Source of the DNA: a virus
Direction: 5' to 3' (one strand)
Virus record (IMG/VR): IMGVR_UViG_3300031565_011003
Coordinates: 1 to 22,444 of that record
Length of the DNA: 22,444 nucleotides
Shown: positions 6,642 through 15,411 of the stretch, piece after piece
Layout of the letters: each line of letters starts with the position of its first letter
How positions within the stretch are numbered: the stretch's first letter is position 1
Program-made: the position numbers and the translations under genes
Notes under the pieces: model-generated
The model's database searches: none
What the model saw: the letters and a program-made list of their open reading frames with translations, nothing else
Told to the model about the DNA's origin: nothing

Positions 6642-7000
6642 AGCGCGGGATCTGCTTCGTCCGCCTGAGCCAGCTCGTGCGGTTGGCGGCTGAAGCGGAG
6701 GCAGAGGAGCAGCGGAACCGTCTCCGGGACGCGGCCTTGATCGGCTGGCAGTTGGGCGCCGGTGGCAAAGGCAAGAGCCACCTCGAGTATCTGAGGTCGC
6801 TCGGACTCGGATTTGACGACGACGGAAAAAAGCCGCTCGATCGGGCGGTGAGCAAGGATGAGTCGATGGCGAGCGCAGAGCGCGCCCTGGCCTACTTCAG
6901 GACCCATCCGAAACGGGTCGAGGGCCGGGGCAAGCAGATAGCTGAGCGCGAGAAGCGCAGGGCGCGACGACACGCAAGGAGAGCGCGCAGTGGGCGCTGA
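6090..7000 (+). CDS. Tail assembly chaperone, frameshifted long form (gpGT-like)
   Basis: Fusion product join(6090..6530, 6530..7000) made by -1 slippage at T TTT TTA, predicted at 303 residues. The first 147 residues are shared with the short chaperone. The added 156 residues begin SRTGEREG and include WKDRYLKRGICFVRLSQLV, an Ala/Glu-rich helix, and a very basic end (KQIAEREKRRARRHARRARSGR). The -1 frame has no convincing start of its own: the first possible codon is a GTG at 6485 without an SD, inside the overlap. That supports expression only as a fusion. In lambda, gpGT bridges the tape measure and the tube subunits; the same role is inferred here. Its 3' end overlaps the tape measure start by 11 nt. 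Confidence 0.8.
6524..6530 (+). promoter_or_regulatory. -1 programmed ribosomal frameshift slippery site T TTT TTA
   Basis: In the chaperone frame the codons are CTT TTT TTA, so the X-XXY-YYZ heptamer is T|TTT|TTA, a strong known slippery class. A -1 slip leaves both tRNAs paired (TTT, TTT) and continues as AGC CGA ACT (SRTGERE...) to the stop at 7000. A 7-T run is exceptional in this GC-rich window. A small GCGC/GCGC hairpin at 6564-6575 lies about 33 nt downstream; whether it stimulates slipping is unclear. Confidence 0.85.
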
Positions 7001-10000
7001 GATTTTCACGCTATTCGGCCGGATCGTCACGAACGCCTCGCAGGTCATGGGCGAGCTGGGCAAGGTGGACTCGGCCGCGGCGCGGACCGGCGCGAGTATG
7101 TCGCTGAGCTTCGCCAAGGCGAACGCGGCGATCCAGCAAAATGCCGGGGCGATCCGGGCGGCGGGCGTCGCCATGACCGCCGGTGGTGCGGCGATCGCCG
7201 CTAGCCTCTTCGGCGCGGTGCGGACGGCCGCCGACTTCGAGACACAGATGCGCAACGTGGACAGCATCATGAAGCTGTCGACGGCGCAGTTCAAGTCCAC
7301 ATCCGCGGCAGTCATCGCGCTCTCGCTCCGCCTCCCGCAGTCCGCCGCCACGCTGGCGGCCGGCCTCTATGACATCGCCTCGTCGGGGTTTGAGGGCGCG
7401 GAAGGCTTGACGGTCCTAGAGGCCTCGGCGATGGCTGCCTCTGCCGGGATATCTGACACCGCTACCGCCGCCAGGGCTATCGCGGGCGCGATCAATGCCT
7501 ATGGCATGAGTGCGGCGGATGCCGGGCACATCTCCGATGTGCTGTTCAAGACTGTGGACCGCGGTGTTATCAGCTTCCCCGAGCTGGCCGGAGGTATCGG
7601 AGAAGTGCTCGCTTCGGCCGCGGCGGTAGGCGTTCCCCTTGAAGAGGTCGGAGCAGCGATCGCGACCATGACGAAGGCGGGCGTGCCGGCGGCCCAGACG
7701 ATGACATCGCTGAACCGCATCATGGTGACGTTCCTCAATCCGCCGAAAGAACTCGCCAAGGCACTCAAAACTGTGACCGATGAGTCCGCCTTGCAGATCA
7801 TCCAAACGAAGGGCTTGGCGGGCGCGGTCGAGATCCTGAACAAGGTGACCGGCGACAGCCCGGAACTGCTTGCCGCCGTGGGGCTCGAGCAGAGGTCTCT
7901 GCGGGCCGCCATGAGCTTGACTCGAGAAGGCGGCGCGATCTATCGGCATGAGTTGGAGTTACAGGCCAACGCTGCCGGCGCCACGCAGGCGGCCCTCGAG
8001 CGCCAGGCAGAGGGCTTCAACTACCAGTTCGGTCTGATGAAGAACCAGATGAGCGCGGCCGCTATAGGGATAGGTGGACAGCTCATGCCGGCACTCCGCC
8101 CTCTCGTGGCTCTGGTGGGACGGATCGCCAAGGGCGTGGCCGCATGGATGAAGGAACACCCCGGACTCACTCGAGCGCTGGTTGTGAGTGCCGCGGCCGT
8201 CGCCGGGCTTATGCTGGCGCTCGGGCCCCTGCTGATCGCTCTGCCGAGCCTCATGTCTGTGATCGTGGCGATTGTTCTCGCGGGTGGCTTAGGGGCTGTC
8301 TCTGCCGGACTCACGGCGATCGGAGCGGCGGCCGCCGGGCTAGCAGCTCCCGTCGCCATAGCGATCGGCGTCATCGCCGCATTGGCGGCCGCGGTATGGG
8401 GCGGCAAGAAGGCATGGGATGCGTACTCAGGCGCGGTCAAGCCGATGACGGCAGAACAGCGGGCGCTGAATGCGCGGGTAAGTGATGCCTATGAGGTAGT
8501 GGAGGAGCTTGGCAAGAAGACGCACCTGACGGTGGAGGAGCACAAGCGGTACTACGCGGCGCTCCAGGAGCTTGCTCAAATCTACCCCGATGTCGTGAAG
8601 GGCTATGACGCGCAAGGCGAAGCCATCTTCGACCTCACCGAACTTGTGAAGAAGGCGCGGGCTGCGCATGAGGATTACATTCTGACGCTCAAGCGCGAGA
8701 TGAACCTGGAGCGGTTGAGCGGCATAGTTGAGTTGGTGAAGGTTCGGCAGCAGATTGCCGACCTGACGGAGAAGATTGAGCGGCAGAAGGGCGGCGCTCC
8801 CTGGTACCTCAAGTGGGCGGAGGATCCAGAGGGAGTGGCCAAGCTCAATGCTGAGTTGCGACAACTTGTTGCCCTAGAGACACATCTCACAGAACTGGAG
8901 AGGGCGCGCCGGGCCGGGGCGAAGGAACCGGAGGCCAAGCCGACACCGAAACCGACTGCGCCCACCGCGGCCGAGCTGGCGAAAGAACTCGCCCTCGCCC
9001 GCGAGATATTGGCTGGGAAGCTCGACGCCGCCACGACAGATACGGTCCGCATTGCCCTACAGAAGGAGCTGATCGCGCTGCTGACCCGATACGGACACGA
9101 GGCGGCCCTTGAGGAGTTGACGCGACTCCAATTGCTCCACGAAGCCCAGAATCTACAGCGGGATATGGGCAAGGAAGCGTTCGCGATTGCCGAAAGCGAA
9201 AACGCCCACAATATCAGGAAGGCGATGAGCTTCGCCGCGCTGGCAGAGGCGCTCGAAACGCAGAGTGACCTCTATCAGAAGATGGCGACTTCGGGCCGGC
9301 TGACCGATGCGGACCGCCAAGCGGCGGCCGACAAGATGCTGGACACGGAGAAGACGCTGCAATCGGCCAGGGCTGAATATGCGGCGTCCAATCTGTCGGT
9401 CGAAAAGGCGATGGTCGCCACTTATGAACAGGAACGCGCGGTCAGGGAACACGCAATCCGCATTCAAGAGAACCAACTCGCCACCGAGAGACTGACCGGA
9501 GACGAGGAACGGAAGCGCTTCGCCGACATCAAGGCGTTGCAGAAGGACCTCGCCGCGTTCGACGAGCAGCACCTCCAGAATGTCCATGCGATCAACCTCG
9601 CCGATGCCCAGACCTACGAGCAGCGGCGAGCACTCCTCAGCGTCGAACTGGCGCGTCAGCGGATGATAGAGGCCGAACCTGTCACCGCTGTCCTCGACGA
9701 GGCCGCCCACGAAGCCGCGCATGAGCGGGTGCGGGCAATTCGAGCGGCCATCGTCGCGCTCAACATCCAGGAGATCAACCAGCAAGTCGTCCTTCGGGCG
9801 CTGGCGGCTGGCAACCGGCAGGAGATCAACGCCTCTTTTGAGGAGCGCATCGCCTACCAGCAGTTGATCATCGACAACTGGAAGGAGATGGGTCTGTTTG
9901 AGGATGCAGCGGGTGCCGCCACAGAGGCGCGGCTGAACTTGGAGAGGGAACAGCGGCAGGCTCTTCTCGCATACGACCTGGCGTTGATAGACCGGGAGAT

Positions 10001-11093
10001 AGCCGCCACCGCTCAGGGCTATGAGAAGAAGAACGAGCTGCTGCAAGCGGCTGTCGCGGCAGAGATAGCGGCCGGCGGCAAGATTCTCGATCAGATAGAG
10101 CTGAGGGGGCAGATCGAGCAGAACGCTTACGCTGCCATCGCGGAGGCGCGGGGCGAACTCACGCGCTCAGGCGAGTGGGAACTGATGACACTCCAGGAGC
10201 AGGATGTCTGGCTCGGGCGGCAGTTAGAGAAGTGGACGGTGCTTGCGGACGAGGCTCTGCCCGACGTGCGCCACGAACTCGACGCGATGGACGCGGCGAT
10301 CCACGCGATGGAACCTACGTGGGCCGAGATGTTCCGCCAGGTCGCCAAGGGGTGGCAGACTGCGGGCGATTCCGGCAGGGCGATGATCTCGGACATCCTG
10401 AACGCGTTCCAAACGACGATCCGCGGCATGATGACGGGCGTCGCCACCTGGCGCGACTTCTTCCTCGCTGCCTGGAATGCCATCCTGGATTATATCTCGC
10501 GGTCCGCGATGGCAGACATCGTCAAGTGGGCCGAGGAGAAGCTCGGCAAGAAGCCCTCAGATGATAGCGGCAAGGCCGCGGCCAATACGAACCTGCTGGC
10601 CGGAACCGCGATGGGGATGGCTGCGGAATGGAACAAGGAGGCGGCCAGGGTCATGGGCCTCGCGGCGCTGGCGATGCAGCTCGCAGCGAATACGATGGCA
10701 GCGGCGGGAGCTGGTGGCGGCGCTGGCGGCGCTGGCGGCGGGATCTTCGGATTGCTGTCGGGGATGTTGGGGGGAGGCGGGGGAGGGGTAGACGCGGACG
10801 CGTACGGCCAGGCCTTCGAACTGATGGGCGCGATCCCCACGTTTGCGGCTGGCGGGATCGTCACGAAGCCGATGCTCGCGGTCGTGGGCGAGGTGCCCGA
10901 GCTTATTACGCCGCTCAGCCAGGTAGCGGCGGCCGGTGCCGGCGGGAGCGCGCCCATGACGGTCAACCTTAGCATTCAGGCCATCGACACGCAGAGCGGT
11001 ATCGACTTCCTGCTGCAGAACCAGCGCGCAATCGGGCAGGCATTGCACGCCGCCCTCAGCACGAACTCGCCGGTGGGGAGGAGGAACCGATGA
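6990..11093 (+). CDS. Tail tape measure protein (TP901-type)
   Basis: Sets tail length and is ejected with the DNA. It has 1367 residues and is the largest gene. About residues 80-270 are the TP901/PhageMin_Tail core (ADFETQMRNVDSIMKLS..., LYDIASSGFEGAEGL, NAYGMSAADA, VGVPLEEVGAAIATMTKAG). Residues ~397-470 hold hydrophobic, Ala/Gly-rich segments likely to enter the host membrane. Residues ~480-1130 are long charged helices or coiled coil. WRDFFLAAWNAILDYI at ~1155, a Gly-rich stretch (~1239-1267) and FAAGGIVTKPMLAVVGEVPEL near 1284 are the usual tape-measure C-terminal features. The GTG start at 6990 has AAGGAG at 6976-6981. By the known ~0.15 nm per residue, the tail would be about 200 nm. 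No lytic transglycosylase or peptidase domain is evident. Confidence 0.92.
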   Translation: MGAEIFTLFGRIVTNASQVMGELGKVDSAAARTGASMSLSFAKANAAIQQNAGAIRAAGVAMTAGGAAIAASLFGAVRTAADFETQMRNVDSIMKLSTAQFKSTSAAVIALSLRLPQSAATLAAGLYDIASSGFEGAEGLTVLEASAMAASAGISDTATAARAIAGAINAYGMSAADAGHISDVLFKTVDRGVISFPELAGGIGEVLASAAAVGVPLEEVGAAIATMTKAGVPAAQTMTSLNRIMVTFLNPPKELAKALKTVTDESALQIIQTKGLAGAVEILNKVTGDSPELLAAVGLEQRSLRAAMSLTREGGAIYRHELELQANAAGATQAALERQAEGFNYQFGLMKNQMSAAAIGIGGQLMPALRPLVALVGRIAKGVAAWMKEHPGLTRALVVSAAAVAGLMLALGPLLIALPSLMSVIVAIVLAGGLGAVSAGLTAIGAAAAGLAAPVAIAIGVIAALAAAVWGGKKAWDAYSGAVKPMTAEQRALNARVSDAYEVVEELGKKTHLTVEEHKRYYAALQELAQIYPDVVKGYDAQGEAIFDLTELVKKARAAHEDYILTLKREMNLERLSGIVELVKVRQQIADLTEKIERQKGGAPWYLKWAEDPEGVAKLNAELRQLVALETHLTELERARRAGAKEPEAKPTPKPTAPTAAELAKELALAREILAGKLDAATTDTVRIALQKELIALLTRYGHEAALEELTRLQLLHEAQNLQRDMGKEAFAIAESENAHNIRKAMSFAALAEALETQSDLYQKMATSGRLTDADRQAAADKMLDTEKTLQSARAEYAASNLSVEKAMVATYEQERAVREHAIRIQENQLATERLTGDEERKRFADIKALQKDLAAFDEQHLQNVHAINLADAQTYEQRRALLSVELARQRMIEAEPVTAVLDEAAHEAAHERVRAIRAAIVALNIQEINQQVVLRALAAGNRQEINASFEERIAYQQLIIDNWKEMGLFEDAAGAATEARLNLEREQRQALLAYDLALIDREIAATAQGYEKKNELLQAAVAAEIAAGGKILDQIELRGQIEQNAYAAIAEARGELTRSGEWELMTLQEQDVWLGRQLEKWTVLADEALPDVRHELDAMDAAIHAMEPTWAEMFRQVAKGWQTAGDSGRAMISDILNAFQTTIRGMMTGVATWRDFFLAAWNAILDYISRSAMADIVKWAEEKLGKKPSDDSGKAAANTNLLAGTAMGMAAEWNKEAARVMGLAALAMQLAANTMAAAGAGGGAGGAGGGIFGLLSGMLGGGGGGVDADAYGQAFELMGAIPTFAAGGIVTKPMLAVVGEVPELITPLSQVAAAGAGGSAPMTVNLSIQAIDTQSGIDFLLQNQRAIGQALHAALSTNSPVGRRNR

Positions 11094-12724
11094 GCGACGA
11101 GACCTACCCCATCGACTTCCTCGTCGGCGAGCTCTCGGCCCAGGGTCAATTCTCGACCGAGCAGGTCCGCTTCGAGACCGGCTACGTGCAGCGGAATGCT
11201 GTCTGGAACCATCCGCTGTGGCGCTTCACGATCCGGTACAGCTATCTCGATGCTGATTGGCTGGACGAGCTCCGCAACTTCTGGCTGCGCCACCGCGGGG
11301 CCGACGATACTTTCCGCTTCGACGACTACACGGATCCTACTCTGGTCGACAGAGTCTTCGGCGTCGGCGATGGCGAGACGCGCGTGTTCAAGCTCGGGCA
11401 CGACTACACCGACAACCCCACCATCGAGGCAGACGCGCAGGCGGTCACGGCTGTCTACGTGAGCCCCACGAACGGCAGGGTCGTGTTCGAGACGGCGCCG
11501 GTTGCGGGCGCAGTCCTTACCTACTCGGCAGACGCGGCGGGCTACCGGGTGCGCTTCTCCGATACCTTCGACTATGGGCGCTTGATGGAGGGTGCGTTCC
11601 AAAACCTGGAGGTGGTACTCGACCAGACATTGGACGACCAGGACCAGTACCCGATCCGGCAGGTGATGTTCGGTGGCATCATCACGACGCAGGAGCTCTC
11701 GGCCGTCGGCGACGCGGTGGCATTCAGCTTCGTGGCTCCCAAGGGGGTGACGGTCACCAGCATCAGCTACTATCTCGCCTCGATGACCGACCCGGGGGTC
11801 GTGCGGATCTCGGTGCGCGAGGACGATGACGGCGAACCCGGAGACATCGTCGCCTCGGGCAATGAGACGCCGGGGGCTGCCTCTACCTGGCGGACCGTGA
11901 ATGTCAGCACGCCTGCGGCAATCACCCGGGGCACTCGCTACTGGGTAGTGGTCGAGGCGCTGTCGGGCACCTGGGACGCCTCGCACAAGTGCGCGGTCAA
12001 GTTCACAGAGAGTGTCCCCAGCATCTCTCCCCTCGGCCTCCAGGACTCGATGCTCTGGGGCAGCTACCAGATCGCCGATTTGCGCTGTGATGGAACCCCG
12101 AACTCCTGGCTCGGGGTAGAGGGCAGCGAGGCCGGAGGCGACTGGTCGACGCATGACCGCGCCGGGCACGGGGCCTTCTTTCTCAACACCTCTGCCCTCA
12201 CGATCGTCGGCCACTGTCAGGCGCCCATGACGCAGGTGCTGGCCGGCGATGACCGGATCCGGCAGAAGATTGTCGTCGAGACCACGCACGACTTCACCAT
12301 CGACAGGATCGGTGCGGTGTTCTCGACCGGCACAGCCCCGGCAGACAGCCTGTACTACGCCATTGTCTTCGACAGCGATCCGCTCGTGATACAGCGGACC
12401 GGCACGCTGGCTACTCCCAGATCGACGGGCGGGGATCCAACCTACATCCAGACGCGGCTCGAACAGCCGCTGGACATCCCCACCGGCGAGACCGTTTACA
12501 TCGTCTTCTACTCGACGAGTTCGGTGGCCCCGGATGGCTGGACAGTCTACGGCCACTTCGACTCCTGGAGCGACTACGCGGCGGGCTGGAATGCGAACTG
12601 GGACTCGGTGCGGTGGGATGAGGACGAGAGCATGGCGCTGATCTCCCATGATGGGGGCCTAACCTATCCCATCGAGATTCGGGGCGCGTGGACGGTGCGG
12701 TGCCGCGGGAGGTGGGAGGCTTGA
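11090..12724 (+). CDS. DUF2460 distal tail protein with C-terminal beta-sandwich extension
   Basis: Predicted distal tail protein (RcGTA gp12-like) that joins the tube to the tip hub. Residues ~5-185 match the DUF2460 pattern: YPIDFLVGELS, a tryptophan-rich WNHPLWRFTIRY, FWLRHRGADDTFRFDDYTD, GVGDGETRVFKLGHDY, then VVFETAPVAGAVLTYS and YRVRFSDTFD. The usual family member is about 200 residues; this one is 544. The extra ~350 residues contain at least two beta-rich units, for example VRISVREDDDGEPGDIVAS with GTRYWVVVEA, and later FSTGTAPADSLYYAIVFD with GETVYIVFYS. These resemble carbohydrate-binding or anchor-type beta-sandwiches, so a host-surface or sugar contact is inferred. The ATG overlaps the tape measure stop (ATGA) and has GGGGAGGAGGAA just upstream. 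Confidence 0.8.
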   Translation: MSDETYPIDFLVGELSAQGQFSTEQVRFETGYVQRNAVWNHPLWRFTIRYSYLDADWLDELRNFWLRHRGADDTFRFDDYTDPTLVDRVFGVGDGETRVFKLGHDYTDNPTIEADAQAVTAVYVSPTNGRVVFETAPVAGAVLTYSADAAGYRVRFSDTFDYGRLMEGAFQNLEVVLDQTLDDQDQYPIRQVMFGGIITTQELSAVGDAVAFSFVAPKGVTVTSISYYLASMTDPGVVRISVREDDDGEPGDIVASGNETPGAASTWRTVNVSTPAAITRGTRYWVVVEALSGTWDASHKCAVKFTESVPSISPLGLQDSMLWGSYQIADLRCDGTPNSWLGVEGSEAGGDWSTHDRAGHGAFFLNTSALTIVGHCQAPMTQVLAGDDRIRQKIVVETTHDFTIDRIGAVFSTGTAPADSLYYAIVFDSDPLVIQRTGTLATPRSTGGDPTYIQTRLEQPLDIPTGETVYIVFYSTSSVAPDGWTVYGHFDSWSDYAAGWNANWDSVRWDEDESMALISHDGGLTYPIEIRGAWTVRCRGRWEA

Positions 12725-13620
12725 AGGATATAGACCCGCGCTTCGCCTCCGCCCTGTTCGACGAGCGCCGCGAGATCGCGGATGCCTTTGTCTGGCGCTT
12801 CGCCTATGCCGAGGCGGTGTTCCGCACGGTCGACATCAGTCCGGATCGGGGCAGCCTTACCCTCGACGTGGCGGATGGCGACGGCCCGCAGGTCTTCGAG
12901 CCGTTGCCGGTGCGGCGGTCACCCATGCAGACCGGCGGGGACCTCCAGGTTGACGAGATGACGCTGGAGCTGCCCAACGTCGAGATCCTGATCTCGGATG
13001 CCGGTGGGCCCGAGCAGACCTGCCTGGCCGACCTCTCGCTGAACAGAGTCTTCGACAACTGCGAGCTCTGGGTTTATCAGGTCAACCTGCGCAACCTCGG
13101 AGTAATGACGCACTCGCGCTGGGACGTGGTCGGCGCCCCGACTATCTCCCGGTCCGAGGTGTCATTGCAGCTGCACTCCGCATTCGGGCGCTGCGTGCGA
13201 AGGTGCCCCAACACTGTCATTCAGGCTGGCTGCAATAACGCCCTGTACGATGCCTTCTGCGGGCTGAACAGGGCGACCTACACGGTGACGAGCTCTGCCA
13301 TCACCGGCACGCGCACGACGCTGACCTCGGCGCTCGCACAGGCCGACAACTACTTCGACCTCGGGCAGATAGAGTTCACGAGCGGTCGCAATATCGGGGC
13401 GGTGATGACCGTCGGCAAGCACCTGAATGCCAGTGGGCGGTTGAGTTGGAACATCCCGGTCCGGCACGACGTGGCGCCCGGAGATCGCTTCACGGTCTGC
13501 GCGGGCTGCCCGAAGACGTGGGCGAAGTGCGCGGCCTTCGGGCCGCCGGGGTTCGAGGTCGATAACTCCGGACACTACCGCGGGTTTCCGAATATCCCCG
13601 TCCCGGAGAGCATACTGTGA
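12721..13620 (+). CDS. DUF2163-type tail tip hub protein, Cys-rich (GTA gp13-like)
   Basis: Predicted tail-tip hub protein of 299 residues. The start is most likely TTG at 12721: GGGAGG lies at 12707-12712 (8 nt), and TTGA overlaps the upstream stop by 4 nt. An in-frame GTG at 12688 has no comparable site. The N-terminal FVWRFAYAEAVFRTVDISPD and the C-terminal CPKTWAKCAAFG...HYRGFPNIPVPES match the DUF2163/BR0599 family. Cysteines at 158, 162, 171, 180, 260, 263 and 270 follow the family pattern (RCVRRC, C-x8-C, C-x2-C-x6-C). RcGTA gp13 and lambda gpL are reported to carry an Fe-S cluster, so a cluster here is plausible. The next gene overlaps by GTGA. Confidence 0.87.
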   Translation: MKDIDPRFASALFDERREIADAFVWRFAYAEAVFRTVDISPDRGSLTLDVADGDGPQVFEPLPVRRSPMQTGGDLQVDEMTLELPNVEILISDAGGPEQTCLADLSLNRVFDNCELWVYQVNLRNLGVMTHSRWDVVGAPTISRSEVSLQLHSAFGRCVRRCPNTVIQAGCNNALYDAFCGLNRATYTVTSSAITGTRTTLTSALAQADNYFDLGQIEFTSGRNIGAVMTVGKHLNASGRLSWNIPVRHDVAPGDRFTVCAGCPKTWAKCAAFGPPGFEVDNSGHYRGFPNIPVPESIL

Positions 13621-14045
13621 CCCCAGCACAGCGGGCCGCCGTCAAAGCCGAAGCATTCTCCTGGATCGGCACGAAGTTCAGGCATGGCGCTCGTATCAAG
13701 GGCGTGGGCGTGGACTGCGGCCAGCTCCTCGTCGCCGTCTTTTCCGCGGCGCATCTCATCGAGGCGTTTGCGCCGGAGAGCTACCCGCCAGACTGGTTCC
13801 TGCATCGTGATCGCGAGCGCTACCTGGAGGAGCTGACGAAATACGCGGATGCCGTGGAGCCTCTCTATGAGATCGGAGACATTCTGACCTACCGCTTCGG
13901 GCGGGCCGTGTCTCATGCCGGCATCTACGTCGGAGAGGGTTGGATCGTGCACGCAGACGGACGGGCGAAGATCGTGAATCGCTCGCAGATCAGCATGGCG
14001 GGATTGGCGCAGAGATTCGCCGGCGCCTACAGGCTGAGGGGCTGA
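13617..14045 (+). CDS. NlpC/P60 cell-wall peptidase of the tail tip (GTA gp14-like)
   Basis: Predicted peptidoglycan endopeptidase in the tail tip that opens the cell wall during DNA entry. At 142 residues it is the size of tail-associated NlpC/P60 enzymes. The catalytic Cys34 lies in GVDCGQLL, His100 in AVSHAGIYVG, and the third polar residue is His112 in WIVHADG. The N-terminus is AFSWIGTKFRHGARIKG, the usual 'a..w.GtPyr.ga...G.DC' lead-in. The GTG start overlaps the upstream stop (GTGA, 13617-13620); GGAGAG lies just before it. The stop overlaps the next ATG by 1 nt (TGATG). The gene order DUF2163, NlpC/P60, large hub is that of GTA gp13-gp15. Confidence 0.92.
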   Translation: MTPAQRAAVKAEAFSWIGTKFRHGARIKGVGVDCGQLLVAVFSAAHLIEAFAPESYPPDWFLHRDRERYLEELTKYADAVEPLYEIGDILTYRFGRAVSHAGIYVGEGWIVHADGRAKIVNRSQISMAGLAQRFAGAYRLRG

Positions 14046-15391
14046 TGGGCCAGCAGACTACGCTGTCAATCGTAGGAGCAGTCGTCGGGTTCGCGATTGC
14101 TGGACCGACAGGCGCCAAGTGGGGCTACATGGCGGGTTCCATGATCGGCAGCGCGCTGTACCCCCCCAAGGCGCAAGGCGGGCCCACGAGCCTCGGCCCG
14201 CTCGGCTTCACGGCCGCGCACCAGGGGCAGGTCCTGCCGGTGGTCTATGGGCGCACGCGGATACCCGGGACGATCCTCTGGTATGGCGACGTCGTGGCGG
14301 GGGAAGCTGGCAAGAAGGGGAGCGGAGGCGGCGGAAAAAAGAGCGGCGACAGCGCGAATTGGGGATTGGGAGTCGCGCTGTGCGAGGGAAGGGTCAGCAA
14401 CCTTTTCGCTGTCTGGGCGGGCGGCGACGAGGTGCCGTTGGGCGACATCGATTACAGCTTCTACACGGGGACTGGCGCGCAGACGGCGGATGCCTATATG
14501 GCTCTGTACCTCGGAGCCGGACAGGTCAGCGCGGCCTATCCATATGTCTGCTACATCGTGCTGGACAGCACGAGCCTCTCAAATCTCACGTTCGAGATAT
14601 TCCGCTCTACTGCCGACCTCGTGGCTGACAATCCCGCGCTTACCACTCTCGGGCTGAACGCGCACGTCGAGGACGCGAATGGCGACATGAATCCGGTCGT
14701 CTGTCTGGCCGATTTCCTGACTCACCCGCGGTATGGGCTCGGCTTCGCGGCATCGGACCTGGCGGCCGAATACTGGATTGAGGAGGCGCTCTACTGCGAG
14801 TTCAACGAGCTCTACGTTTCTCCGGTCCTCGACTCGGCGCAGGACGGGTTCGCCCATATCGAGCATCTGCTGAGCTATTTCGACGGGCTGTTGGTCTTCT
14901 CGCAGGGCAAGTTCAAGATCCACTCTCGCCGCTCGCCGGCGCGCGAGGCCCTGCCCTACCACAACCTGTACGAGACGGATTGGCTGGAGCATCCCCGGTT
15001 CTCGAGGTCGATCAGCGCGCAGGTCGCGAACACCATCGCTATCGAGTATCGGAACCGCGCCAACGACTACAACCAGGAGGTCGGCCCCCCGCTCGCCGAC
15101 GATTGGGATGTGGGCCAGCGCGGAGCCTATCGCCAACAGATCAGCCTCGGCGGGGTGACGACTGCGGTGGTCGCCGGGAAGATTGCGAGCAAGCTCCTAT
15201 GGAGCCGCGTCGCCTCACCCTTCAACGTGGAGCTGAAGCTGGGGCCGCAGGCGGCCTGCTATGAGGCGGGCGACATTCTGATGGCCTCGGGCTCCTCGGT
15301 GTACGCGGTGCAGGATCAGCATATCCGCATCATTGGGATCGAGGAGAACCCGGACGGGACATTCATGGTGACGGGGGTCGAGGAGAGATGA
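14045..15391 (+). CDS. Tail hub protein, N-terminal half (GTA gp15 / Phage-tail_3-like)
   Basis: Predicted N-terminal part of the large tail-tip hub, 448 residues. It starts with a Gly/Ala-rich hydrophobic segment (IVGAVVGFAIAGPTGAKWG), then HQGQVLPVVYGRTRIPGTILWYGD, the hallmark 'vpviYGr.Ri.G.iiW.gd' of gp15-like proteins. It continues with NWGLGVALCEGRVSNLFAVW and DFLTHPRYGLGF, and ends in a beta-rich Phage-tail_3-type region (ISLGGVTTAVVAGKIASKLL, YEAGDILMAS, IRIIGIEENPDGTFMVTG). It stops just where relatives continue into a C-terminal beta domain. That domain appears 5.1 kb downstream at 20523. The ATG at 14045 overlaps the upstream stop (TGATG) and has GAGGGG just before it; an ATG at 13940 would overlap the peptidase gene by 106 nt. 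Confidence 0.82.
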   Translation: MGQQTTLSIVGAVVGFAIAGPTGAKWGYMAGSMIGSALYPPKAQGGPTSLGPLGFTAAHQGQVLPVVYGRTRIPGTILWYGDVVAGEAGKKGSGGGGKKSGDSANWGLGVALCEGRVSNLFAVWAGGDEVPLGDIDYSFYTGTGAQTADAYMALYLGAGQVSAAYPYVCYIVLDSTSLSNLTFEIFRSTADLVADNPALTTLGLNAHVEDANGDMNPVVCLADFLTHPRYGLGFAASDLAAEYWIEEALYCEFNELYVSPVLDSAQDGFAHIEHLLSYFDGLLVFSQGKFKIHSRRSPAREALPYHNLYETDWLEHPRFSRSISAQVANTIAIEYRNRANDYNQEVGPPLADDWDVGQRGAYRQQISLGGVTTAVVAGKIASKLLWSRVASPFNVELKLGPQAACYEAGDILMASGSSVYAVQDQHIRIIGIEENPDGTFMVTGVEER

Positions 15392-15411
15392 TGGAGGCGA
15401 GGCTGCAGTGA
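15388..15411 (+). other. Seven-codon minicistron linking the hub stop to the next start
   Basis: ATG ATG GAG GCG AGG CTG CAG TGA (MMEARLQ) begins inside the hub stop (TGA 15389-15391, with ATGs at 15388 and 15391). Its own TGA (15409-15411) overlaps the GTG start of the next gene (15408). It holds GGAGG and GCGAGG, the ribosome site for that gene. It could carry terminating ribosomes into the island, or be a leftover of the split hub reading frame. The arrangement is seen; function is inferred. Confidence 0.35.

Noticed and set aside
10976-12649. Long minus-strand open frame of 557 codons opposite the distal tail gene
   Set aside because: Also a codon-bias shadow; the + strand DUF2460 protein is clearly real and the antisense product shows no recognisable domain.
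13940-14044. Earlier ATG start for the hub N-terminal gene
   Set aside because: It would overlap the NlpC/P60 gene by 106 nt; the ATG at 14045 gives a normal TGATG junction with a nearby SD.
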